Counted from the stretch's first letter, positions 34,831 to 43,732 are shown. The stretch: DNA of 64,000 nucleotides from JBEVNR01 sp040507985 (GCA_040507985.1 JBEVNR010000001.1:1-64000), one strand, 5' to 3'. Numbers and translations are program-made. The notes: generated from the letters alone by a model not told the origin.

Positions 34831-36129
34831 ATGTCTACGCATCGCCGCACGCCTTTCTTATCGCTCCGCTTTCTCGGCCTGCTTGCCTCTCTCTGCGGAG
34901 CGTCGCTCTCTTCCGCCGCGTGGGCGGTCAATTTTGAGACGCCGGCGCCGTACGCGGTGTTGATGGACGCCGAAACCGGAGCCGTCATCTACGAAAAAAA
35001 CGCGGAAGAGGAAATGCATCCCTCTTCTTTGACCAAGTTAATGACGCTTTACGTGCTGTTCGATCAATTGAAAAAAGGCGCGCTGAAACTTGACGACACG
35101 TTTATCGTCAGCGAAGCGGCCTGGCGCATGGGCGGATCGAAAATGTTCGTTAAGGTGAGCGATCGCGTCAAGGTGGAAGACCTCATCCAAGGCATCGCCG
35201 TGCAATCGGGCAACGACGCCTGCATGGTGGTCGCCGAAGGGGTGGCGTCGACCGAAGCGGCGTTTGCCGAAATAATGAACGCCGAAGCCAAGCGTCTGGG
35301 CATGACGCAAAGCCATTTCCTTAACGCCTCCGGCTGGCCGCAAGAAGATCACCTCATGAGCGCCATGGACATTGCCGTGCTCACGCGCCATATCGTCACC
35401 GATTTTCCTGAATATTACCGTTATTTCGCGGAGAAGGAATTCACCTATAACGGCATTACGCAACACAACCGCAACCGCTTGCTGTTCCGCGACGTCGGGG
35501 CGGACGGGTTAAAAACCGGCCACACCGAAGACGGCGGATACGGGCTTGCGGCCTCCGCCGAACAAAACGGACGCCGCCTGATCGCCGTCGTCAACGGGCT
35601 TCCAAGCGACAACGCCCGCACCGACGAAGCGGAGAAAATGCTGCAATACGGATTTCGTTATTTTAGCAACGTCACGCTTTTTCCTGCCGATAAGCCCATC
35701 GACTCCCTGCCGGTATGGCTCGGCGACGTAAGCGAGACGGGCCTTTACCTAAAAAAACCGGTGCGCGCCGTCGTTCCCAGGGAAGGCAAGGCGCTGGTGC
35801 GCTCCGCCGCCGTTATTTACGACTCTCCGTTGCGCGCGCCCATTCCGAAAGACGCGCAAATAGCGACGTTAAAGCTTGTCGACTCGTCAGGCAAGGCAAG
35901 TTTCTTTCCGTTGTTCGCCGCCGAGGAGATAAGGGAGGCGAGTCTCGGCATGCGCATTCTTAAACGCATGAATTTCTATGTTCGCACGACCTTATTAGCC
36001 AAAAAACCGGAAAAAGACGCCATCTCCGACCGCTCCGCTCCTTCGGCGAAAAAACCTGCGGCGACCACGTCGAACGCGCCAAACCCCGCTCCCCTTAAGG
36101 CTCCCGTTTCCGAAGCGCCGAGCGAGTGA
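34831..36129 (+). CDS. D-alanyl-D-alanine carboxypeptidase (PBP5/6 family)
   Basis: A low-molecular-weight penicillin-binding protein trimming pentapeptides in the periplasm; the product is 432 aa. A signal peptide (LLASLCGASLSSAAWA) leads into the peptidase S11 domain with catalytic SLTK in HPSSLTKLMTLYV, SGN in VQSGNDACMV, and KTG in GLKTGHTEDGGYGL. A PBP5 C-terminal beta domain follows, then an amphipathic segment (ILKRMNFYVRTTLL). An unusual Pro/Ala/Lys-rich tail of about 45 residues extends beyond the normal anchor. It is convergent with htpG. Confidence 0.92.
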   Translation: MSTHRRTPFLSLRFLGLLASLCGASLSSAAWAVNFETPAPYAVLMDAETGAVIYEKNAEEEMHPSSLTKLMTLYVLFDQLKKGALKLDDTFIVSEAAWRMGGSKMFVKVSDRVKVEDLIQGIAVQSGNDACMVVAEGVASTEAAFAEIMNAEAKRLGMTQSHFLNASGWPQEDHLMSAMDIAVLTRHIVTDFPEYYRYFAEKEFTYNGITQHNRNRLLFRDVGADGLKTGHTEDGGYGLAASAEQNGRRLIAVVNGLPSDNARTDEAEKMLQYGFRYFSNVTLFPADKPIDSLPVWLGDVSETGLYLKKPVRAVVPREGKALVRSAAVIYDSPLRAPIPKDAQIATLKLVDSSGKASFFPLFAAEEIREASLGMRILKRMNFYVRTTLLAKKPEKDAISDRSAPSAKKPAATTSNAPNPAPLKAPVSEAPSE

Positions 36130-36133
36130 TAAA

Positions 36134-36152
36134 AAGGGGGAACCCTCCCCTT
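36134..36152. terminator. Intrinsic terminator between dacC-like gene and htpG
   Basis: Read on the minus strand, AAGGGG and CCCCTT form a short stem followed by a T-run just beyond the htpG stop. It is short but well placed for htpG. Confidence 0.55.
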
Positions 36153-36158
36153 CGCGCC

Positions 36159-38063
36159 CTACGCCGCCTCTTCGAGCAATTTATAAATGCGCTTGCCGTA
36201 GGCGTGCGGGTCTTGCGGCGGCTCGCCTTCGGAAATGCATGCCTGGTCGAAAAGAATCCATATTTTCTCCTTTGATTTTTCGTCGTCCTTCGCCTTCATG
36301 ATCGCCTGAACGATGGGGTGTCCGGGGTTCACTTCAAGAATTTTCGGGGCGGCGTGCGACAATTGTTTTTGCGCGATGAGGAAGCGTTCCAGGCGCATGT
36401 CCATTCCGCCTTCCTGCACCGTCAGGCACACGGGGGAGTCGGAAAGTTTTTTGGAGACGCGCGCCTCTAAGATATGGCCTCCCAGCGTTTCCTTAAACAA
36501 CGCGCGGATTTGCGCGTGCTCCGCTTCGTCGACCTCGCTTTCCTTCTCCTTGTCGCCGTCGCCGCCTTCAGCCTCGCTTAAGTCAAGCCCGGCGCGGGAG
36601 ACGTTCGTCATGGGCGCGCCGTCATAATCGTGCGTGACGTTCACCCAAAAATCGTCTACGGGATCGGTCAAAATCACGACCTCCAGCCCACGCGCCTTAA
36701 ACCCTTCCAATTGCGGACTGTTAAGGGCGGTTTTTTCGTCTTCGGCGATCAGGTAATATATCTCTTTCTGCCCGTCCTTCATGCGCGCCTTATAGTCTTT
36801 TAGCGAGATAAGCTCGCCGGGAGAGGCGGACGTCGAAAAAAGGCACAAATCGAGCAATTTTTCCTTCTCGACGTCGATGGACTCGCACAACCCCTCCTTC
36901 AGCACCGCGCCGAAACGACGCCAGAAATTGACGTAGGCGTCGCGGTCGCCGTCCATGCGCTTTTGCAGTTCCGCCAAAATTTTATTGCCGGCGGTTTTGC
37001 GGATTTTACGCAGCACGGCGTTATGTTGCAGGGTTTCGCGGCTAATGTTAAGGGGCAGGTCTTCGGAATCGATCACCCCGCGCACGAAGCGCAGGTGCGG
37101 AGGAATGAGTTCGGCTTTTTCGTCGGCGATGAACACGCGCTTGACGTATAGTCGCACCCGCGCGACGCGCTCTTGCGAGAACAGGTCGAACGGCTTTTCG
37201 GTGGGAACGAACAAGAGATAGGTAAAGGCGACGGCGCCTTCCACCTTGCCGTGAAGCGTGGCCCACGGTTCGTCGCCGGCATGGGCGACGTGGCGATAAA
37301 ATTCGGCGTATTGGACGGCTTCCACGTTTTTCGGAGGCTCGGTCCACAAGGCGGTGCCTTCGTTGATGATTTCCTGCGGCGTTTCCTCCGGCTTGCCGTC
37401 CAACCCTTGCTTAACCGTTTTTAGTTCGATGGGGTACGGCACGTGGTCGGAATAGGTGCGAACGATGTGGCGAATGCGAAATTCGGACGCGTATTCCGCG
37501 TCTTCGTCGCGCAAATGCAGCGTTACCCGGGTGCCGCGCTTCGGAGCGGAATCGAGCGGCGCCTCCTCGACGTCGTAGCCGTCTCCGCCTTCCGACGTCC
37601 ATCTATGCGCCACGTCGCTTCCCGCCGCCCTCGTCGTCACTTCCACCTTATGCGCCACCATGAAGGACGAATAGAACCCGACGCCGAAGCGGCCTATTAA
37701 ATTCAGTTGATCGCCGCCCTCCTTCGCGTGCTTCATGGCGTCGATGAATTGCTGCGTGCCGGACTTCGCGATGGTGCCGAGATTCTCGATCAGTTCCTCG
37801 CGCGTCATGCCGACGCCGTTATCCTCTACTTCGACGACGTTTTTTTCTTCGTCCGCGCGAATCACGATGCGAAGCCGGTCGCCGTCCTCTGCCGTAAAAT
37901 CGCCCTTTTGCAGCCCGTAACGACATTTGTCGCAGGCGTCGGACGCGTTCGACGCCAATTCGCGCAAAAATATGTCCTTGTTCGTGTAGAGCGAATGGAT
38001 CATCAATTGCAGAATTTTTCCCGTTTCCGCCCCAAAGGCGTAGGCGTGTTTTTGCGCGTTCAT
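36159..38063 (-). CDS. htpG: Hsp90-family chaperone HtpG
   Basis: An ATP-dependent cytosolic chaperone, 634 aa, the usual length. The GHKL ATPase domain shows LFLRELASNASDAC-like FLRELASNASDACDK, VEDNGVGMTREELIENLGTIAKSGT and GRFGVGFYSSFMVA. The middle domain includes RVFIADEKAELIPPHLRFVRGVIDSEDLPLNISRE, which is the strongest Hsp90 signature. The C-terminus ends VQAIMKAKDDEK, then a helix for dimerisation. It is monocistronic. Confidence 0.97.
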   Translation of the reverse strand: MNAQKHAYAFGAETGKILQLMIHSLYTNKDIFLRELASNASDACDKCRYGLQKGDFTAEDGDRLRIVIRADEEKNVVEVEDNGVGMTREELIENLGTIAKSGTQQFIDAMKHAKEGGDQLNLIGRFGVGFYSSFMVAHKVEVTTRAAGSDVAHRWTSEGGDGYDVEEAPLDSAPKRGTRVTLHLRDEDAEYASEFRIRHIVRTYSDHVPYPIELKTVKQGLDGKPEETPQEIINEGTALWTEPPKNVEAVQYAEFYRHVAHAGDEPWATLHGKVEGAVAFTYLLFVPTEKPFDLFSQERVARVRLYVKRVFIADEKAELIPPHLRFVRGVIDSEDLPLNISRETLQHNAVLRKIRKTAGNKILAELQKRMDGDRDAYVNFWRRFGAVLKEGLCESIDVEKEKLLDLCLFSTSASPGELISLKDYKARMKDGQKEIYYLIAEDEKTALNSPQLEGFKARGLEVVILTDPVDDFWVNVTHDYDGAPMTNVSRAGLDLSEAEGGDGDKEKESEVDEAEHAQIRALFKETLGGHILEARVSKKLSDSPVCLTVQEGGMDMRLERFLIAQKQLSHAAPKILEVNPGHPIVQAIMKAKDDEKSKEKIWILFDQACISEGEPPQDPHAYGKRIYKLLEEAA

Positions 38064-38248
38064 GACAGCGACGAAACTCCGTTTTCGTTAGACTTGTTAC
38101 GTAATATAAGGCGCCGGGAACAAAATTCAACAGAAACGAAAAAATGAACGTAGTGTATGACGCGAAATATATCGCGTCCAATTTTAGACCTAACAACGCG
38201 ACTTGCCATAGCGCTTGCGGAGAATGATATATGCGGTATAGTTAAGGT

Positions 38249-38395
38249 TAGGGCTTACGCGATACGTCGTTTTTTCGGCAATTTTGTCGTCGCCTCCGTC
38301 CTCGAATCCTCACGTACGTAAAGTACTCTGAGGTTACTATAAGGGCGTGCGGCTCCTAAAAATTGCCGAAAAAACGACGTATCGCGTCAGTCCTA
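38249..38395. repeat. Palindromic element, copy 6 (arm type B)
   Basis: The arms TAGGGCTTACGCGATACGTC and complement extend over about 35 bp to GGCAATTTT/AAAATTGCC. The core is in reverse orientation, CCTCACGTAC-GTAAA-GTACTCTGAGG. It is bounded by TA and lies 38 bp before the preferred gltX start; the open gltX frame extends into its right arm. Confidence 0.92.
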
Positions 38396-38433
38396 AAGGT
38401 AATTCTTTTGTAAACACGATTTTTGCCAAACCT

Positions 38434-39756
38434 ATGACCGTCGTCACGCGCTTCGCTCCTTCTCCCACCGGTTTTTTGCATATCGGCAACGCACGGACGT
38501 CCATCGCCTGCGGTATGCTCGCGCTGGCTACCAAAGGGAAATATATTTTACGTATCGACGATACCGACGCCGAACGGTCGCGCGAGGAATATGTCGACGG
38601 GTTACGGCGGGACCTGGCATGGCTTGGCGCCGAATGGTCGGAAGAACAAAGACAATCGGAACGGTTTGACCGTTATAATGCGTGCGTCGAGCAATTAAAG
38701 GCGGAAGGACGCATGTACGCCTGTTACGAAACGTCGGAAGAAATTGACATAAAGCGTAAAATATTGCTCGGACGCGGATTGCCTCCCCTTTACGATAGGG
38801 AAGGCTTACGTCTTTCCGACGCCCAAAAGCGCGCTTTCGAGAGCGAGGGAAGAAAGCCCCATTGGCGCTTTAAACTAAACTCGGCGGAAGCGATTGCCTG
38901 GACGGACGCCGTAAGGGGAGAACTCTCGTTTAACGCCGCCGACCTCAGCGACCCGGTGGTCATTCGCGAAAACGGAACTCCTACCTATTTGTTTCCTTCC
39001 GCCGTCGACGACGTCGACATGGGCGTAACCCACGTCGTGCGCGGCGAGGACCACATTACCAACACGGCCATCCAGATTCAAATTTTTACGGCCTTGGGCG
39101 CCGTTCCCCCGACATTTGCGCATTTGTCGCTGCTCAAAACGAAAGAGGGAAAAATCTCCAAGCGCAAGGGCGGAAACGCGATCAAAGACTTGCGGGAAGA
39201 GGGAGTGGAGTCCGCCGCCGTCGTGTCGTACCTGTCGCGCCTCGGCACCTCTCGCCCCGTCATCCCTCTTTCGGGAATGAAGGAGGCGGCGGAAGATTTT
39301 TCTTTCTCCCATTTTTCCCGCGCGAGTTGTATTTTTGACCACGAAGAGCTTGAAAGACTGAGCGCAAAAATTGTGCGCGGCTATGAATATGGCGACGTTA
39401 GAAATCGAGGCTCCGTAAAATATGTGGACGAAAGCTTTTGGAACGCGGTGCGCGGCAATTTGTCCCGCGTAAGCGACGCGGAGGAATGGCGAAGCATCTG
39501 CGCCGACGCCCCCTCCCCCTATCGAGAAGAAGCGGAGTTCTTGCGCGAGGCCGCTTCCCTGCTTCCCGGCGGGGAATGGAACGAAAACACTTGGATTGAA
39601 TGGACCAACGTCCTGAAAGAGCGCACCGGGCGCAAAGGCAAGCAATTATTTATGCCGTTGCGCCTTGCCTTAACGGGTAAGGAATCCGGCCCGGAGTTGG
39701 CGGCGCTGTTGCCCGTTATAGGAAAAACCAAGGCAAAAGAAAGGTTGGAGCGATGA
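38434..39756 (+). CDS. gltX: Glutamyl-tRNA synthetase
   Basis: It charges tRNA-Glu (and possibly tRNA-Gln). From MTVVTRFAPSPTGFLHIGNAR the product is 440 aa, close to alphaproteobacterial GltX2-type enzymes. The class I HIGH motif appears as HIGN (about 15) and the KMSKS motif as KISKRKGG (about 240), with the GluRS word VDDVDMGVTHVVRGEDHITNTAIQ between. The frame is open 29 codons further upstream, but those codons lie in the palindromic element and are not family-like. Many alphaproteobacteria have two GltX paralogues; only one is seen here. Confidence 0.94.
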   Translation: MTVVTRFAPSPTGFLHIGNARTSIACGMLALATKGKYILRIDDTDAERSREEYVDGLRRDLAWLGAEWSEEQRQSERFDRYNACVEQLKAEGRMYACYETSEEIDIKRKILLGRGLPPLYDREGLRLSDAQKRAFESEGRKPHWRFKLNSAEAIAWTDAVRGELSFNAADLSDPVVIRENGTPTYLFPSAVDDVDMGVTHVVRGEDHITNTAIQIQIFTALGAVPPTFAHLSLLKTKEGKISKRKGGNAIKDLREEGVESAAVVSYLSRLGTSRPVIPLSGMKEAAEDFSFSHFSRASCIFDHEELERLSAKIVRGYEYGDVRNRGSVKYVDESFWNAVRGNLSRVSDAEEWRSICADAPSPYREEAEFLREAASLLPGGEWNENTWIEWTNVLKERTGRKGKQLFMPLRLALTGKESGPELAALLPVIGKTKAKERLER

Positions 39757-39807
39757 CGTCATGGCAGGGAAAGGTTTCCTGCGAAAGCCCCAATATGAAA
39801 GTATGCT

Positions 39808-39925
39808 TTGCGCAAAATTTGTTTTTTGCCTAGATTCCCGCTTTCGCGGGAATGACAATGTTTAATTTTTTATAATCTTGTTAATTCATGTTTTTGCCCT
39901 GAGACGTATCGCGTCAGTCTTATTT
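39808..39925. repeat. Second copy of CATTCCCGC repeat plus type B arm fragment
   Basis: Positions 39808-39901 match 1361-1447 almost base for base, including GATTCCCGCTTTCGCGGGAA and the flank ending TTCATGTTTTTGCCCTG. Directly joined is GAGACGTATCGCGTCAGTCT (39901-39920), the right end of a type B palindromic element like copy 6. Two repeat families are thus fused end to end. The rest of the 39757-40081 gap is featureless. Confidence 0.85.
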
Positions 39926-40081
39926 TATGTATTGCGCCTTAACGTAAAGAGTGATACTTAAATTTACATGTTCGCTTCCTTCTTCGGTTTTACCCTTTAA
40001 ACCTTGCCGAAGATCCTATTTGTCTCTGCCGCATAGCAAGCATCGCTACCTCTTTGCGTAACCAACCGCTACATACTCGCA

Positions 40082-41059
40082 ATGGGAGGAGGATCACCGA
40101 ACGATAGCGGTCCCTCTCCGGTGAGGAACGATCAAGAAATGGAGGGGTGGGAACATGTTGACAACACGTACCCTGTTCCTTCAGAGGAATTCAGTGCACG
40201 CTACCCGGACTTCGTTACGAAGCTAACTGAAAGCCCCATGAACGTTCGCCTTACGGATGTTCTTTTGATATGGTTCAGCGATTCTGATTTTTCGAGCTTT
40301 TGGGCTGAACTCAAGAAATGGCAGGAAAGCCAGAAAGCGTCGAATAGATTGAACTCTGACAAGAAACCTGCTTCTCAAGCCCCTCAACAACCTAAGGCTT
40401 CTAAGAAGCCTGCTTCTCAACCCCCTCAACAGCAGCTTAAGGCTGCTACCAAGCTTACTTCTTCTGACACTCGGCAGCAATTCTATCTTCCGAATCCAAA
40501 TGGACAGCCTGTTCAATCGCAGCAATCTTACGTGGTTCGTAGTCAGCAGTCTATGATTTATCCTCAGGGCAATCAGACTAATGTCGCCTCTTTGAGCTAT
40601 CCTCTTCAGAGCACGTTGCCGCAGGTTATGCCGAATATTCCGATTCAATCTGCCCGGCCGCCGCAGCAGCCTCTTCCGGTTTCGGCTGCGCCGCCTATGA
40701 CGGCAAAGAATATTCCGATTCAATCTGCCCGGCCGCAGCAGCAGCCTCTTCCGGTTTCGGCTGCGCCACCGCCACCGCCACCGCCACCGCCATCGCCACC
40801 GTCAGTTCAAAATCAGCTTATTACTCTACGACAACAATTTGCAGTTGTTAGCTTGAGAGATGAGAAAAATTCCCATAGAATCAACGTACAGTCCCATCAA
40901 ATTTCCATGTTAACGGGTCTCATTCAAGAGCTTTTGCTATGTGACAAGATCGATATACCGAAATGTTTTCTTATGAGTGCGGGAGCAACCATTCAGAAAA
41001 TCAAAAGTTCATCGCCCTCGCCTTGCTGCTCCCATGATGATTCGGATGGCGATGATTAG
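40082..41059 (+). CDS. Pro/Gln-rich orphan protein, 325 aa
   Basis: Not recognised. The N-terminal 90 residues look folded, with ARYPDFVTKLTESP and a Trp-rich LLIWFSDSDFSSFWAELKKW. A long low-complexity linker follows, with KPASQxPQQ twice and a duplicated unit of about 20 residues starting NIPIQSARP, then a run of nine prolines. The C-terminal 90 residues have a helical segment (SHQISMLTGLIQELLL), a KCFLMSAGA stretch, and an acidic tail DDSDGDD. No signal peptide is seen. Codon use differs visibly from radA and gltX. The layout resembles secreted scaffold or cytoskeleton-binding proteins, but no such domain can be named. Confidence 0.6.
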   Translation: MGGGSPNDSGPSPVRNDQEMEGWEHVDNTYPVPSEEFSARYPDFVTKLTESPMNVRLTDVLLIWFSDSDFSSFWAELKKWQESQKASNRLNSDKKPASQAPQQPKASKKPASQPPQQQLKAATKLTSSDTRQQFYLPNPNGQPVQSQQSYVVRSQQSMIYPQGNQTNVASLSYPLQSTLPQVMPNIPIQSARPPQQPLPVSAAPPMTAKNIPIQSARPQQQPLPVSAAPPPPPPPPPSPPSVQNQLITLRQQFAVVSLRDEKNSHRINVQSHQISMLTGLIQELLLCDKIDIPKCFLMSAGATIQKIKSSSPSPCCSHDDSDGDD

Positions 41060-41219
41060 CGCTTCAGAATCCGTCATTTCGTCGTTGAACGTTGCCGTGA
41101 AACGGATGGACCGGGATAGGATGGCGTTGCTTTTCGTGTGCTGCTTGCTGCTTTTTCATTTCCTTGGATTGACGTGTGCGAATATCTTGCGGGCAGGCTC
41201 CGCTTCCACGCTCGTTTAA
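41034..41219 (+). CDS. Possible small single-helix protein overlapping the Pro-rich gene
   Basis: A 61-aa frame starting within the last codons of the Pro/Gln-rich gene. It has a hydrophilic first half (SASESVISSLNVAVKRMDRDR) and one strong membrane helix (ALLFVCCLLLFHFLGLTC). It could be a coupled small membrane protein or, alternatively, the frameshifted C-terminus of the preceding gene. There is no clear ribosome binding site. Confidence 0.3.
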   Translation: MMIRMAMISASESVISSLNVAVKRMDRDRMALLFVCCLLLFHFLGLTCANILRAGSASTLV

Positions 41220-41323
41220 TTAGGTAGTTTCCTTTATTCGTGATAGGCGTTCTTGGATGACGACGACGCACGCAATTGCCTGCGCGTTCAAAAAAAGAGA
41301 AAAAAGAAAAAAGCGTGCCGCGT

Positions 41324-42715
41324 ATGGCTTCCCCTCCCAAAGTCAAAAAACAATATCGCTGCGTGGAATGCGGCGAAGTGCAACCCAAATGGCAGGGCCA
41401 ATGTCCGGGGTGCGGCTTGTGGGACAGCTTTGCCGAAGAGGAGACGGAAAAAACCTCCTCGTCCGCGCGCGGCGTGGGAGCGGCGCTCGCCTTCGTGCCT
41501 CTCGACGCCGAGGCGCAGGCGCCGGACCGATTTCCGTCCGGATTAGCGGAACTCGACCGCGTGCTGGGCGGCGGCGTGGTGCGGGGAAGCGCGGTGCTGC
41601 TCGGCGGCCAGCCGGGCATCGGCAAATCGACGTTGCTTTCCAAAACGCTGGCCGAGACGTCGGAAGACGGCGCTCCCGCCGTGTACGTGTCGGGGGAAGA
41701 ATCGGCGGAGCAAGTGCGCATGCGTTTCCGTCGCCTTAAACTGGACGCGACGAAGTTGAAGTTTCTGGCCGGCGCCGAGATCGAGCGCATCGTCGCCGCG
41801 CTGGACGGGTTGCCGCGCGTCAAGTTGCTGGTGATTGACTCCATTCAAACCATGTTTAGCGCGCGCGTGCCGTCGGCGCCGGGAACGGTCGCGCAGGTGC
41901 GCGTCTGCGCCAACGATCTGGTCCGCTATTGCAAGCGGCGCGATGCGGCGTTGGTGTTGGTCGGCCACGTGACGAAAGACGGCCAGATCGCCGGTCCGAA
42001 ACTCCTTGAGCATATGGTGGATACGGTGCTCTATTTCGAGGGAGAGGACAGGGGGCATTTCCGCATGGTGCGCGCGGTGAAAAACCGTTTCGGCGCGGCC
42101 GGCGAAGTCGGGTTTTTCGACATGCAACCCGACGGATTGAAAGAGGTGCGCAATCCCTCCGCCTTATTTTTGTCGGCCGGCGGGGGATGCGTGGCCGGCG
42201 CCGCCGTCTGCGCCGGCATGGAGGGGAGCCGCCCCATTTTGCTGGAGGTGCAGGCGCTCGCCGCCAAAACCAACATGGCCACGCCCCGCCGCGCGACGGT
42301 GGGGTGGGACCCGAACCGCCTCGCGATGATGCTCGCGGTGTTGCAGGTGCGTTGCGGCGTATTTTTGGGCGACAGGGAAATTTACCTTAACGTTGCGGGG
42401 GGCGTGAAGATTACCGAAACCGCCGCCGACGCCGCCGTGGTCGCCGCCCTGCTTTCCTCTTACTACGACAAGGCCTTGCCCAAAGGCTGCGCCGTGTTCG
42501 GCGAGGTGGGGTTGTCCGGCGAAATTCGCATGACGGGCCACGCGGCGGCGCGCGTTAAGGAAGCGGTCAACGCCGGATTCCTGCATATTCTTTGCCCGCC
42601 CCTGCCGGAGGGGATGGAGGAATCGTTAAGCGAATCGTGCAAGGAGCGCAGCGGCAAGGTTCCGACGATCTCCGTCGTGCGGCACGTGCGCGACGTGGCC
42701 GCCTTTATCGGTTAG
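41324..42715 (+). CDS. radA: DNA repair protein RadA
   Basis: A RecA-like ATPase promoting branch migration in recombination. The 463-aa product begins with the C4 zinc finger CVECGEVQPKWQGQCPGCG, then Walker A GGQPGIGKSTLL (about 92-103), the RadA-specific KNRFGAAGEVGFF (about 252) and a Lon-like C-terminal domain with VFGEVGLSGEIRM. I chose the ATG at 41324; the frame is open to a TTG at 41276 in a Lys-rich stretch. The stop is 5 bp from the convergent pseudopilin gene. Confidence 0.95.
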   Translation: MASPPKVKKQYRCVECGEVQPKWQGQCPGCGLWDSFAEEETEKTSSSARGVGAALAFVPLDAEAQAPDRFPSGLAELDRVLGGGVVRGSAVLLGGQPGIGKSTLLSKTLAETSEDGAPAVYVSGEESAEQVRMRFRRLKLDATKLKFLAGAEIERIVAALDGLPRVKLLVIDSIQTMFSARVPSAPGTVAQVRVCANDLVRYCKRRDAALVLVGHVTKDGQIAGPKLLEHMVDTVLYFEGEDRGHFRMVRAVKNRFGAAGEVGFFDMQPDGLKEVRNPSALFLSAGGGCVAGAAVCAGMEGSRPILLEVQALAAKTNMATPRRATVGWDPNRLAMMLAVLQVRCGVFLGDREIYLNVAGGVKITETAADAAVVAALLSSYYDKALPKGCAVFGEVGLSGEIRMTGHAAARVKEAVNAGFLHILCPPLPEGMEESLSESCKERSGKVPTISVVRHVRDVAAFIG

Positions 42716-42720
42716 ATACG

Positions 42721-43548
42721 CTATATCGTCGGCAATTCAAAGATAAGCGTGCATCCGGGAGCGTCTAAGGCAAGGCTGTAGACGTCGTCGGAGGTGGCGT
42801 CGGCGCTGTCCGCGCCCTCTAAGTGGCAGGCGGTCACGGAACCGTCGCTGACGTACGTGTCGGGATCGCTCGTGCCGGGGTCGCGTGCGCGCACCGATCC
42901 GGTATAAGGCATGCCGTCGTCGATTTTAGAATCTATGTCGGCGGCGTCGCGCGGGGCGAAGGTGGCCGTGGTGTCGTAGGCGTCGTCCGCTTGCGCGCCG
43001 GTGACGCCCGCGACCAGGAAGTTGCGGTTAAGCGCGGTGTACACGCCCCAGCCGCTCGCGCGCGCCTTCACGCGCGGCATGTTTTCGTCAATGACGTTAT
43101 TCACCGTCGCCGACGGGGTGGTGCTTTCGTATCCGTCGAAGCTGCCTGCGATCAAGTGCGTTTCGCTTAGGTGCATCCAGAAACACCCGACTTCGCCGTC
43201 GAACGTTTCCTTGGCGCCGTCGGAATTGTCGGCGTCTTGTATCAATCCGTCGCCGTTGCCTAAGCCGATCGCGCTGCTGTCGCAGTTGGTGGGCGTCAAC
43301 CCGAAACTCGCGGAATTGCTGATGTCGCCCGGTATTTTATTCTGATAGCGCGTGGCGAAGGTTTGGTAGCCGGTGCGCACGTCGTTATATTGCGCAGTGA
43401 TGGAGCGCAACTCCGCCGCGCGGATGATGTCTTGCCCGACCAGCACGCTGGAGATGATAAGCCCGATAATGACCAACACGATGGCAAGCTCGACGAGGGA
43501 GAAGCCTTGCGCGTCCTGTCTGCGGGAAAGAAGGGAAGGAGTGCTCAT
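42721..43548 (-). CDS. Type IV pilin/type II pseudopilin-like protein 2
   Basis: A 275-aa protein with a 14-residue charged leader and prepilin site before FSLVELAIVLVIIGLIISSVLVG. The region after the helix (YNDVRTGYQTFATRYQNKIPGD) matches the neighbouring pseudopilin and the one at 21366. A Ser/Thr/Asp-rich C-terminal domain follows, with Cys near the end. It lies downstream of pseudopilin 3 on the same strand, separated by palindromic element copy 7. The gene pair is a tandem duplication with strongly diverged C-terminal domains. Confidence 0.85.
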   Translation of the reverse strand: MSTPSLLSRRQDAQGFSLVELAIVLVIIGLIISSVLVGQDIIRAAELRSITAQYNDVRTGYQTFATRYQNKIPGDISNSASFGLTPTNCDSSAIGLGNGDGLIQDADNSDGAKETFDGEVGCFWMHLSETHLIAGSFDGYESTTPSATVNNVIDENMPRVKARASGWGVYTALNRNFLVAGVTGAQADDAYDTTATFAPRDAADIDSKIDDGMPYTGSVRARDPGTSDPDTYVSDGSVTACHLEGADSADATSDDVYSLALDAPGCTLIFELPTI

Positions 43549-43578
43549 ATGGGTCGCCTTCGGTTGGATATTGCGGTA

Positions 43579-43721
43579 TAGGACTTACGCGAAACGTCGT
43601 CTTTTTGGTAATTTTTGCGTTGCCTTCGTACTCGAAGCCTTATGTAGATTGACTACACGGCGGCTTCTGTGTGCGAAGGCGCCTAAAAATTCCTCAAAAA
43701 TACTCGTTTCGCGTAAGTCCT
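43579..43721. repeat. Palindromic element, copy 7 (arm type B, covarying core)
   Basis: Arms TAGGACTTACGCGAAACG and CGTTTCGCGTAAGTCCTG. The core differs from all other copies: TGTAG-ATTGA-CTACA (43643-43657) instead of GTAC...GTAC, with pairing retained, nested inside GAAGCC/GGCTTC and CCTTCG/CGAAGG stems. It lies between the two tandem pseudopilin genes. Confidence 0.9.
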
Positions 43722-43732
43722 GGCTGTAAAAT

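Noticed and set aside
40082..41059. Pro-rich protein as a RickA-type actin nucleator
   Set aside because: Polyproline alone is not enough; no WH2 or central-acidic module could be identified.
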